The notes beneath the pieces are model-generated. The model was not told the origin of the DNA. It ran no database searches and was given only the letters and a program-made list of their open reading frames with translations. The translations under genes were made by a program, and so were the position numbers. DNA of 64,000 nt from Cinclus cinclus (Eukaryota > Chordata > Aves > Passeriformes > Cinclidae): positions 64,961,158 to 65,025,157 of the forward strand of contig NC_085049.1 of the NCBI RefSeq assembly GCF_963662255.1. Direction: 5' to 3'. Of the stretch, positions 50,183-61,166 are shown in pieces; positions within the stretch are counted from its first letter, which is position 1, and the number at the start of each line of letters is the position of its first letter.

Positions 50183-50580
50183 TTGGAATTCATAAATGTT
50201 GCTGCTTTTTCACCCATATACAGGAAGGATTCACAGGAAAATTTGTTACAAGTTGGCTAGAATTTTCGTTGAAGAAGGAAGGATAAATCTGGGGCTTTCT
50301 GAACATATCAGAGTGGGAATCACTGTGGAATAGTACCTAGGCATTGCAACATAGAAAAATAAGAAAGAAGTGCATGCAAAACTCGCCAGAGAAAATAGAA
50401 ATGTATGGGAAATGGTATTTAACCATTTCCAGAAAGTTTTAAACCCAGCTGTTCCTTTCACAGAAAAATATGCTAAACACAAAGATTCCTAAAGCACAAA
50501 CTGAGAATGAGATTTGTCGACCTGATTGCTGCAATCTAAGAATGTAGCAGAAATGCATTATTCTTTTCTGCTTGTTTCAG

Positions 50581-50696
50581 CAAACGAATTACTTTTGTGC
50601 AACACGAAAGAGTGCAAACAGTGAGACTGAGAACAGTCCAACTCATTTTAGATCAGAACCCGTTAAGAAAACTTCCCTCAAACTTCTTCTTTCCAG
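50581..50696 (+). other. Exon-like island encoding one LRR-like segment (unproven)
   Basis: A strong pyrimidine tract and acceptor (ttcttttctgcttgtttcag) precede 116 open bases, which end at ccag before the donor gtaatg. The open frame includes TVQLILDQNPLRKLPSNFF, which fits the LxxLxLxxNxL-xxLPxxxF leucine-rich-repeat pattern. It lies in the sense direction between two LRR genes, just upstream of a CR1 fragment. I do not recognise a gene. It may be a relic or an unannotated exon of an SLRP-like gene, an alternative exon, or chance. No partner exons were found nearby. Confidence 0.25.
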
Positions 50697-50799
50697 GTAA
50701 TGCCAAGCTACGTCCCTTAGCCTCTCTGACTATACTACATATCTCAGTCCATGTCTTCTTGCAGTCTGCCACTGCCTGAAAAAAGGATACAGAAAAAGT

Positions 50800-51066
50800 A
50801 TCCAGTTTTGGGGTGCACAGTGAAAGGGAAAGGCGGCAAAGAAAAAGTTCCAGAAAGAGAAATTTGAGTTGGACATACAAAAAAAATTCTTCAGAGTGAG
50901 TTCATAAAGCACTGTCACAGATTGCTCTAGAAGGCTGTGGACTCTCCATCCTCAGAAATTTTCATAACTTGCATGGGTAGTGCCCTGAGGGACAGAGTGT
51001 CTTTGGAGATAACCTTAGTTTTAGAAGGAGGTTGAACTAAACAGCCTTCAGATGTTTCTTCAAACT
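50800..51066 (+). mobile_element. CR1 LINE 3' fragment, diverged
   Basis: The segment includes ccagttttggggtgcacagt, aaattcttcagagtgagttc, gcactgtcacagattgctct and ggttgaactaaacagccttc, in CR1 3' order. It is diverged and lacks the terminal octamer repeat. Confidence 0.75.
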
Positions 51067-54000
51067 TACTTATAATTTCTCGAAATCTGTAATTTGATGA
51101 ATACTAGCAACCAATGGGGAACAGTATCAATTTTAATAACCAGTTCTACATGTGAAGAGTTTAGCATGAAATTCATATGGAAAATTTGTTTCAGGTTCCA
51201 GTCCATAACTCCAACTCCAATGATACTCAAAAAATTTTAACTCAGGTGACATGTGTATATAGATTCCATAGACAGGAACTGTGGAATCTCTCTCTTGATA
51301 CCTTTGCTGTGCAAATTTGCTCCCATTTTGATACTTGTGATTTGCTGAGCAGTGGCAGTGAAATCAGAGATCCATCCTTTCTAACTCTCCCTTGTGGGAC
51401 CGCACTAGCAAACATGCCACCATCCTAACGGAGGGAGAACTCATGGAGGCCATTTCGGTTGTAAATCCAATTCAGATATTGGTTAAAAGGCTTTCCCATC
51501 CGTAAGAAAAAGAACTTAATTGGTAGACCTTAAGGTTTTCACGCAGAAATAACTCTCTTTTCTACTTAGTCTGAAAAGTTCAACATCAGGTAGTACAGAG
51601 TAAGAAAAGGAGTGCTAACTGCACTTTAGGATACTCACCTTGAATGTAGAAAGGTCAAATTATCACTTCATTATGTAAAGAAAAGCAGCTTTGGAGGTTG
51701 GAACACTTTTTATCACATTATACCCCTGTTCTCAGATAAGATTGTGATTGTGGGCTAAAACGTACATATTGTTACTATTTAGTGTTATAAACATGATGCT
51801 TTGTGGGTGTAACCCCTTTTACCTGTTTTAAGAGGTGAATTACCTTAATTTTCATAATTTGAATTCCTAATCTACAGATCAAATAATGCAATATTTATTT
51901 TTAGGTTTAATCCTTTCTATGTGGTACCCCTGTGGTATATCATACCATTTTTTTTCCTGAAATTATTAGAGAAAAGCAGAAAATAAAGTCTAATTAAGAA
52001 GGAAGTGAAGAAATGAGGTAAATACATGAGAAGAGAAATATTATTTATGGTCCATATGACAGTGTAGAAGCAAAGGGATTTGATCAAATGCACCTGACTT
52101 CTGAAGAAGAAGAAAGCTGTTGCACTGTGCAAAAGAAGCAGTTTTGTCCTTATTCTGTGAATCCCAGTGTGGGACAATGCATATAAATCTGTCTGGTATT
52201 TGGTCAACCTGACTAGAGCACATGTTCAAATAAATAGGAAGACACTTTGGAAGCTATTAAATAATACTTGTAAAAATATATTTCTGTAGATGATAATGCT
52301 TTCATTGAAACATGCGTAATATTTCAGACAGAAGTATGGGAGGTCTTTATAAATTCCTTATCTTATAAACCAATTTAATTATAAGCTTCCTTGAAGATAA
52401 GCAGGTCTTTCAAAATTTCTTTTTCCATCATCTTTCCAGTATCACATTGTGATTTTGCCATCCGTCTTACTTTACAAATTTACAGTTTCCAAACTACATG
52501 AGCAAATGTTTCCTGAACTTCACTTTCAGATTTCATCATTACAGTCATTTTGCTGTCAAAAAAAATAAACAGCAAGACCAGTAAATTCTCAAAGCTATGT
52601 GTAAAGAGAAAGATTTTTTTTTTTTTTTGCAATTCAGATTCCAAAGCTTGTGTAAGAGGAACCATTCCCTGCAAGATTATTATTCCCACTCTCAGTTCAA
52701 AAGAAGGAAAGGTGTATTGCTCCTAATGAAAATCACAGCCTTGAGCTGAGGTATGTATTATACAGAAAATGCAGAAGGGAACCAGGCTTTACTGCTGGGA
52801 TTCCCAGTTGCCACCATGAAGAGCACGGAATCATCTAAGAAAAGGGCAGGTGGTGCTGAAGAACACCCCTTTGATTATTTAGGGTTATTTAGGTCATTAT
52901 TTAGGGCTCTGGAACACTGCATGGTGCTTGGACAGGGATGGGTGATAAATTCTCCCTGGAGAGGGGTTCCAGAGCTGTCCTCAAAGAAAACTGTGGTGTC
53001 AGTTTGCATCAAAGTGTCGAATGTTGAGGAATTTCATCTACACTATAAAGACTTAGCTTCAACATGTTCCATCTGAAAGGACAATCAGTGACTGGAGAAG
53101 TCATGGTGAGTGAGATTTGAGCTTGGAGTTGGGACTCTGGAAGAAAACTCAAGTGCTTTGGGAAACACCAGATTTGAAAGCAATGACTGATATTGCAATT
53201 AAAGAAAATAGAAATCACATAGTCTAATGTTAAATTTCAGTATTTCCCAAGACTATCTGCATTAAAAATAAGAACAGCAATTTCTACAATTAATGGAAAA
53301 TAAGAGCTGAGTTTTCAGATAGCTTATGCCATTTGGCTTTTATTTCTAAATATTAAAAAAAAACCTGAACCTTGAATTTCTCGTGTGACAAAATCACTGT
53401 AGCAGATCATTATAAAAAGGGGAATTTTTTTTTTTATTAAGTTATTGGAGTTCTCTTTTATGCAACCCTTGTTATTCATTTTAGAGGACCGAACTTCGTA
53501 TAAGCTTAAACTTCTTGAAATGCATTGTCTCACTGTGAGGATCTAAAATGAAGATGAATTAAAAAATTTTTGGAATTTTTCAACAGAAGAAAAAAAAGAA
53601 AACAGAAGTTAACATAAATTAAAGATAAGGATATAAATAAAGGGTAGTAAAGCCAGTTTGTTTTCACTATCCATGTTATTCCAGAATATTTAATCCTCAA
53701 TGGTCTGTGGTTCAGAATTGCAGGTTTATAGAAAGGGCATCAGATCACTAATACATGTTTTCATTTACCATTAGTTATCTGGGAGATTTAAATCATCTAA
53801 ATAGCTACACGTGGTCCCAACAACTCAATATATGTGTGCAATTGAAAAATTCATGTTAGATATTTTAATTTAAGATACATTTAGCATTTTAAAAATCAAG
53901 TCCCAGGGTAAGGTAGATTTGTTTCAGTGTTGAAGCTGTTGAAAGCATGAAAACAAAGTAAAGTGAGAGATTGACAGAAACATTTACATTTACTAGGCAA

Positions 54001-57000
54001 AGTAAACCTAGCAAGCCAAAACAAATACCAGACCTTGGCACTGTGTTATGGAACCTTTATGGTGTCACTGTGGTAAAGAGTTCAAAACAGAGAGAAAAGG
54101 GAACATAGTGCCAAAAAATTATTTAATGAAGCATATTCAGGAGACCAATATATTTCCCATAAAAGCTGAGCCCTTTTCCATAGTTGTTCTTTTCTGGAAT
54201 GTGTTGCTCTGCAATGATCTTTCAGCTAAGCTACTGAGTTCCCACCGTAGTTTTGATAAGGGAGTGAAGTTGTGCAGAAAGTAAACTGCTGGAGTTTTGT
54301 TCCTGGACTTTTAGAATGGGATCTTGTCTTCTTAAATCCTGTATAAACAAGAGGTCGGGTGACATCTCTATTTAACAAATTAAGCCAGACAAAGTTTTCC
54401 CCAAGGTTTCTTTAAGCAGCGTATTCTGTTCTGAACTGAAAGCTCCCCATGTGAACTCCTTATACTTCAGCTGCCTGCACATGCACAAAAAAAAAAAAAA
54501 AAGCCTATTTAAATCAGAAATGTAATTTCTTCTGCTGAGAGGTTTAAGCAGGTAATTCTAGACTTCAAGAGGAGGTGCAGCATTCCTGCTCCTAAGTCTG
54601 TTTTAATTTCTTCTGTTCACTAGGAATGATGTAGACTAAAATACATCCATAGGAGCAGGGTTTGGAACATCTGGGCTGGTCCTTTGATCTGCCTGCAGTG
54701 TCCCTTGGGCTAGCCTGAAGGGCTCAGTCATCTGCTTTCTTTTAGATTCTTTGATCTTGCTGACTTTTTGTGGCTGTTTTTTAAAAGGAGCAGCAGATAT
54801 TATTAATCGAGATATGTCACTGTCTGGTGGTCAGGGAACTGTTTGGAAATAGAAGTTTTGTCTTTTTGAATCTGTGTAAAACTCAGAGCAGCAAGGCAGA
54901 AAGAGGGAGATCACTACATGCCTGTCATCAGAAGTGAAAGAGTAAAAGTCAACCATGAGTAAAATCAGCACCCCTATGAAGATGTCTGGAGCTACCATTG
55001 GAGTATAGGATGAAGAATACACACAGTGGACTTCACTGTCTTCAGTTTTTGAAGCGCTACCTTTTCTCTAGTAATCATAAAGATAATTCAAGAGCCTGTT
55101 TCAAATGAACTGACTGTGGAGCAAGTCACACAGTTTTTAGTGAAGTACTGCCCAATTTGAAGCACCCTGGATTGCAGCCTTTGCTAAATGGAGCAATCCA
55201 CAGGGCTCATGAATAAGCTCTGCTTGCAGTATGCTCCTGGGTTTGCTGGTGATGAGCTATACACATGCTTGATGCTTAACAGACCTTGCTTCGAATTCAA
55301 TCTGAGACATATGGCAGCCATTACTGAAAGAAAGCAACTCATTTTTTCTCTGTCAGCAACTCTGATGCTAAAACAGAACAACAGCTCCAAACAGCACTCC
55401 CAGTTGTCCATTTCTCCTCCCAATGGGTCTTTGCAGTCTATCTTCTTTACTCTTCTGTTCTTTCTCAAGGTTGTGAGCTGTTTTAGTTTCAAGAACGTAC
55501 ATTACTTCTCTTGAGATGTTACTACACCCTGCAGTTGTCGATGCTCTTCGCTTTTTAATACATTTTTTTAATACAAATTCTCTTGATTAAGAGTGTGGAC
55601 TGAAAGGAGACACACAGAGTAAAAATCCTATAACAGTGTCAGACATCTTTCTCAAACTAGAACAATCACAAGAGCATCTCTTAGAAAGTATCTCCAACAT
55701 TCAGGGTGGGTATCCACAGTATTTTTACTATATTGTTTTTTCCACTTCCTTTTATTTTTGGGAAAATATCTTTGATACTGCTACTTTTTGGAAGATTGTT
55801 CATGGTCTCGGGAGCACTTTGTGTTTCACTGATATTTGCCTTTGATCACTCAGCTTCTCAAGTTAAAAATTACCTAATTAACACAAAATTTCTTGCTGTC
55901 TCTTACTGAAAATAAGGTCCTGGAAAGAGTCTCGGGTTGGATACGCAAAACAAAATGTTTCCCAAACCATTAGTCATTTTTTAAATTCTTGGCCATAGTC
56001 TTTTATTAGTCTGTAAAACTTTATCACCATAAAGTGCAACCATTATATAAGAAATATTTACATCAGATGATGGAGGACTGAGCAGAACGAATGCATGATA
56101 TGTGAATAATCTTGAAGGTTTCATGGAAAGCAGGCTTTCTGCAAAGTCTGCTTAGATGCCCAGGCAATCATTTGTCTCTGCAGAGATATTTCAAAAATTT
56201 TTGAGATCATGCAAGGATATGTATTACCATCATCACACTCTTGTTTCTTGATTTTGGGGACATTTATCTTTATTTTCTGCTTTGTTTGCATTAGAAGAAA
56301 TGGAAATTCACATTACTGAGAAAGTCTTGGGAAAGGCATTCTCCTATTTTCTTCTCCTAGTGAAGCTCTCCTCCTTTGAATGGGATGGATAAGGATCAAC
56401 TACCTGGCCTCTAAATGCACAAAGGGCAGATTGTGACCCCTTGCTGAACAGTATTTCATACAAATAGTACCACTGCCTGCCACAAGGTACACAGTGAGTC
56501 TCTTTACCAGGGACTTCTGCGATAACATAATGAATATCTGGACACGATTAGCAGGTGAAAATAGCAGGTAAATTTTGACCACCATGAAGCGTAAGATAAA
56601 TCAATCTTTTTTGTTGCTAAATTCAAATATGCATTTGAGTGTGTCGCAGCAGATTTCTGCCATCAGCACTCTCAATTTTAGACTCTTCAGTACATCATTC
56701 AGGATGGACTCAGCTCGTTCTTTAGTGGCAAAGAGACCTTAGTGCCTCCATAATCTCTCTACACACTTTGTGAAGATTTAGCACAAAAGCAAAGCAGTTT
56801 TATACTGCACTGCTTGCTGTTTACGAGAATAATCGATGCACTTTTCATGATGAAGCCTCCTTAAACGGCTCACAACTAGACATAGGACTATTTTAAATTT
56901 CACACAGTGGTGCTTCTGCCTGTCCCCACCTCCCTTGGATGGACTCAAGCCAACAAGTATCTTTGTCATTAATGTGGGGTACCAGCTCTCCTGCAGGATG

Positions 57001-58376
57001 TTCAAGTTTTCAACATTTTAAGTTCTAGGTGTTTAAAGTGACACTCATAATGAAAATAGGTTGTTTTTTTTTTTTTTGGTTTTTGTCCTATAATTAGTAA
57101 TCTGCTTAAAACTAGAACTTTTTTTTTTTTTTGGTATAGAGGTAACTTAATTTAATTCAATTTAAGTTATTAAAATATTCTACTTAGTATGCATGAAGAA
57201 ATCAGTTTTCCACCTACTTTGTAAGAAATCCCTGATAATCTTTCAGAGGTGTTGAAGGGCCTGGAGCTCTAGCAAAGTGAAACACTTAAGCACTCATTTT
57301 ATTTTTAAGTACATAAACAATTCAAAAGTTACTGATGGTGAGGATGCATTTTTTCATAAACAAGAAACACAGCATTACAAACATATACTCATGAAAAAAA
57401 TTTATGACATGTGTGACATTAGCCTTACTGCAGTCAATGAAAGCTACCCATGTATTTAAGGTTTACTTTCCTTTTTTTTTTTGACTCATTGGGTCTTTTC
57501 TGCTTTTAAACTTCTTTTGTTTTGAGACATTCTGAGCTTAAGAAGCAATAGATTGTTATGGGATTTATGGTTAAAATCAAACAGATGAAACTGAATTAAA
57601 ATGATTATGCAAATGAAACTAATATAACTCGTTAAGGATATATTTTCAATATTTTAAATGAGCTTTTCCCTTAAAATATTTATGTCATTATTCTGGCTTT
57701 GAACATGAATAGTTTTTCTCATATGAAGTTGTTACTTTAAGTTTGGACTAAAAGTGAAAACAAAAATCTTCCAAGATACTTAATGTGAGAAATATGCGTC
57801 TATCTTTGGAGAGCAAGTTGGCTGCAAAGAGTTTGCTTTAGATCAATGATAAAAGAAAATTGCAGGAGGCACTGGGGAATATTATAACTTCGTAGCAATA
57901 TATGTAAATATCTCTCTGAACAAAAAGGAAAAGGTAAGATTTAATCTTTAAAGAACTGAAAATATTATTAAAAAATTCTTAGCAAATGCTTTTGCTCTCT
58001 TCTTCTCCTAATCAAGCATTCTGTCTTTAAATGGCATGACAGCATCTGCATTTAATAAAAATCAAATAAAATATTTCCGTAGAAACAGATGGCACTGGTT
58101 TTAATTCTTTGTGGCCAATCCAGGTATTATGAGAATGAGTTATGATATAAGTCAGCTTTGCATCTAACATATCTTCTAAAAAAATGTGAAATAACTGTGC
58201 ACTTTGGTTTACCTGTTTCAGCTAGTCCAGCTCCCTTCATCTGATAGAACATAAAAAATCAAATGCTTTCAGCTCTGTGGATGCTTGATATTAAGGCCAG
58301 GATTTCCTTCTTTCCCTGCCTAGGTGCTGAGGTGCCTGAGCTATTTGAGGGGTTAAAAGCTGTAACCACTGATGCG

Positions 58377-58383
58377 TATATAT
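58377..58383 (+). promoter_or_regulatory. KERA: Candidate KERA TATA box
   Basis: TATATAT lies in gatgcgtatatatgaggctg, about 25-30 bp upstream of a plausible start and 100 bp upstream of a good splice donor. This is inferred from spacing alone; keratocan first-exon sequence from other species was not available to me. Confidence 0.35.
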
Positions 58384-58404
58384 GAGGCTGTATTCTTAGA
58401 ACAG

Positions 58405-58482
58405 GGCTTGTAGCCTGACTCAAGCTATTACAGTCTAACAACAGGGACCAATAGAAAGAGAAGAAGATCCAAGAAAGCTGAG
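58405..58482 (+). other. KERA: Candidate KERA non-coding exon 1
   Basis: Downstream of the TATATAT element, about 78 nt run to the donor aagctgag|gtaagc at 58483. Keratocan, like lumican, has a non-coding first exon, and splicing from here to the acceptor at 60046 would give an intron of about 1.56 kb. Other donor-like sites exist (for example gtaaga at about 57934), so this is a best guess. Confidence 0.35.
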
Positions 58483-60046
58483 GTAAGCCCAAACTCTGAA
58501 ACAATGTCAAACTAGAAGCAATAGCTAATAAGGTGTGCATGGAAATACATCTGGGAATACTAGTATGTACTTCCAGTTTTATATGCTGCTAATTCTTAGG
58601 AGGGCAGGAAACAAACACAGTGGTTAGCAGCCAAAAGCGGTGAATGTACAGTGATTTCTAACAGGCTTCAGATAGCTCCAGGAACTTGACTAACAAGGTA
58701 AATTGCTTTATATTTTTTTTTTAAGTATTATTAAGGTTATGAATATTTACAGAGCAAAGCAGTTGCAAATTCACTGTTTGAAACAGAAATGCTATTCTTT
58801 AGAAATACTTTATTTGTCCCTTTCTTTGGAGTGCTTCCAGATAGCAGTTTCTGGGGCTGGAAAAGTTATAGGATACTGCACTTGTTACTGCAAATAACAA
58901 TCTTGAAAACTATTAAATTACTACATATCATATGCAGCAACTGAACTGAGTTCTTAACCTTACTGATGCATTAATCCTATAAGAGAATTTCTTTTTCATT
59001 TAAATATTATTTTTGCCTAAACAAACCTCCTAATTTTGACCAGAAATTTCAGCTATCATTCTCTCAGCCTCTACACTGCAAAATGCTTGCTAATCTTCAC
59101 GAGTCAGTTAGCAAAATAACAGAGTTTGTAATGCACTTTTATTGCACTCTACCAATATTTTCTTTCTGGGTAAATTATCAGTGATGATTTTGTTCATATT
59201 TTAATTGTGGAAGAGGCTAAAAAAGGCAAAGAATTAAGTAGGAATATAGTTAAAAGTTGCATAAATGTATATGAATAGTTTGGTTAGGATTTACTTTTTG
59301 TGGATATAATTTGGTTAGGACTTATTTTTTTGTGTCATTTAGAGCAGGCATTTGTTTTGTCTGTTTGCTTTAGGGAAGGAAATTTATAACTTTGGATACG
59401 AGGGTGTGAGTGAGGCGGGGAATGGATTAGTCAAACATATTCCCTCCAAGCTTTTAAAAGCATGCCCAACAAACAGCTGTTAAAACACTATTTGATCTTC
59501 CACTTTTCAATGAAGACAAAAGACCCTGGAAAATCTGATCCAGATGCCATTATAATTTAAGAGAGAGAAAAGCAGAAAAGAGGGTACGATTAATTTTAAA
59601 AGAAGGAACACTGAGTGCAATAGTATTTATATCATCGTGGTAATGATACCTTTTCTGATGATTAACCATTATATAATGTAGATTATAGGTCTGTACAGGA
59701 AAACTTACAAGAATTTAACAGAGGCACTGATTTATTGTTCTAAAAATGATCCATACTTTCATATTCTTTGAAATGATACTTGCATGAACATCAGTTAAAC
59801 TGGTAGCTAATGTGGAGTCTAGGCTGAATCAGGGAAATGCTTATCAACCTATAGCACAGAACTGTTTATCCCTCTTATATTACTTTTCAGTTTTTCCTTA
59901 ACAGATCATGGATAATACCCTAGAGGATAGAATTTGGCTGTTTATAAAGGAAATATTATTTTAGATGCAAAACTGTTTTGTTAATCTGGTATGCTGCTAG
60001 GCAGTTGTATTGAGAAACAGCTAATTATTTTTTTTCCCCTTCCAAG
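58483..60046 (+). other. Presumed KERA intron 1
   Basis: AT-rich sequence ending in the acceptor tttttcccc-ttccaag. It contains an imperfect 31-bp-period duplication at about 59278-59334 (ggttaggatttactttttgt and ggttaggacttatttttttg). No gene is seen. Confidence 0.4.
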
Positions 60047-60055
60047 GTTAACACA

Positions 60056-60941
60056 ATGATTCTAAAAGTCTACACAAGCCTTTTGCTCTTATTCTTGGTC
60101 AATTCTGTGTGGACTCGAACTGTGAGACAAATTTATGATGACCTAGATCCTGACCATTGGTCTCACTATACTTCTGAGTGTCCACAGGAGTGCTTTTGTC
60201 CTCCTAGCTTCCCCAATGCATTATACTGTGATAATAAAGGACTTAAAGAAATCCCTCCAATTCCAGCAAGAATTTGGTACCTCTATCTTCAAAACAATCA
60301 AATTGAAACACTTTCAGAGAAGCCTTTTGTGAATGCCACTCATCTGAGATGGATAAATCTGAACAAGAATAAGATCACAAACAGTGGAATTGAGAGTGGT
60401 GTGCTGAGCAAGCTGAAGAGACTGCTTTACTTATTCCTTGAAGACAACGAATTGGAAGAGGTGCCTGCCCCATTACCAGTGGGTCTGGAACAGCTAAGAC
60501 TAGCTAGAAACAAAATCTCCAGAATCCCAGAAGGAGTCTTCAGCCACTTGGAAAACCTTACTATGTTAGACCTGCACCAGAACAATTTGTTGGACAGCGC
60601 TCTTCAAAGTGACACCTTCCAAGGACTCAACAACCTTATGCAACTCAACATAGCAAAAAATTCACTCAAGAAAATGCCTCTAAGCATTCCAGCTAATACA
60701 CTGCAGCTGTTTTTGGACAACAACTCCATCGAAGTTATACCAGAAAACTACTTCAGTGCAATACCCAAAGTGACTTTCCTTAGGCTGAACTACAATAAAT
60801 TATCTGATGATGGTATCCCCCCAAATGGGTTTAACGTTTCATCTATTCTAGACCTACAGCTGTCTCACAATCAGCTCACTAAAATTCCACCAATCAATGC
60901 TCATCTTGAGCACCTTCATCTTGATCACAACAAAATCAAAA
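60056..60941 (+). CDS. KERA: Keratocan, exon 2 (N-terminal 295 residues; last exon outside window)
   Basis: Keratocan is a secreted class II keratan sulfate SLRP of the corneal stroma. The exon begins at 60047 after cccttccaag, has 9 nt of UTR and an ATG with A at -3. It ends at 60941 before gtaagt, leaving one base of a Ser codon. Residues 1-20 are a hydrophobic signal peptide. Cys42, 46, 48 and 58 form the class II CX3CXCX9C cap. Tandem LRRs follow, including IWYLYLQNNQIETLSEKPF and ILDLQLSHNQLTKIPPINA. Sequons are at N93, N167, N222 and N260. The human protein has 352 residues and the same residue numbering here, so about 57 C-terminal residues with the ear-repeat cysteines are encoded downstream of position 64000. 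The open frame continuing to 60991 is intronic read-through. Motifs such as WINLNKNKITN identify keratocan rather than lumican or fibromodulin. Confidence 0.97.
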
Positions 60942-61037
60942 GTAAGTGTGCATTACCAGTGTGGGACATTTCAAAAGCATATCTATTTTAAATGTCTACT
61001 TAACTATAAAAATGTTCTTTGAAATAAAGTGATTAAA

Positions 61038-61166
61038 ATCATAGAATCATTGAATAATTTGGGAAGGTCTTTTATTCCAACCTTCCTGCAATAAGAAGGG
61101 ACACTTGATGAGGTTTCTCAGAGTTGTGTCCAGCCTAACCTTGAAATTTGCCAGGAGTGGGGCATC
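61038..61166 (-). mobile_element. CR1 LINE 3' fragment, reverse orientation
   Basis: The + strand reads atcatagaatcattgaataa, then tccaaccttcctgcaataag and gttgtgtccagcctaacctt, the reverse complement of the CR1 3' end. It is truncated to about 130 bp inside KERA intron 2. Confidence 0.8.

Larger units (their letters stand above)
49623..58376. other. LUM-KERA intergenic region
   Basis: This interval contains a GTTTT-type simple repeat (50127-50182), an exon-like LRR-encoding island (50581-50696), a CR1 fragment (about 50800-51066), and T-rich runs near 52615-52629, 57063-57079 and 57120-57132. No other gene, RNA or clear mobile element was recognised. Open frames such as 55188-55514 are unsupported. 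Confidence 0.65.

Noticed and set aside
55188..55514. 108-codon plus-strand open frame in the LUM-KERA gap
   Set aside because: It has no recognisable domain, signal or splice context, and an opposite-strand frame of similar length overlaps it.
60942..60991. Keratocan ending at the in-frame stop near 60991
   Set aside because: The donor gtaagt at 60942 sits exactly at the known exon 2/3 position, and the ear-repeat cysteines would be missing from such a product.
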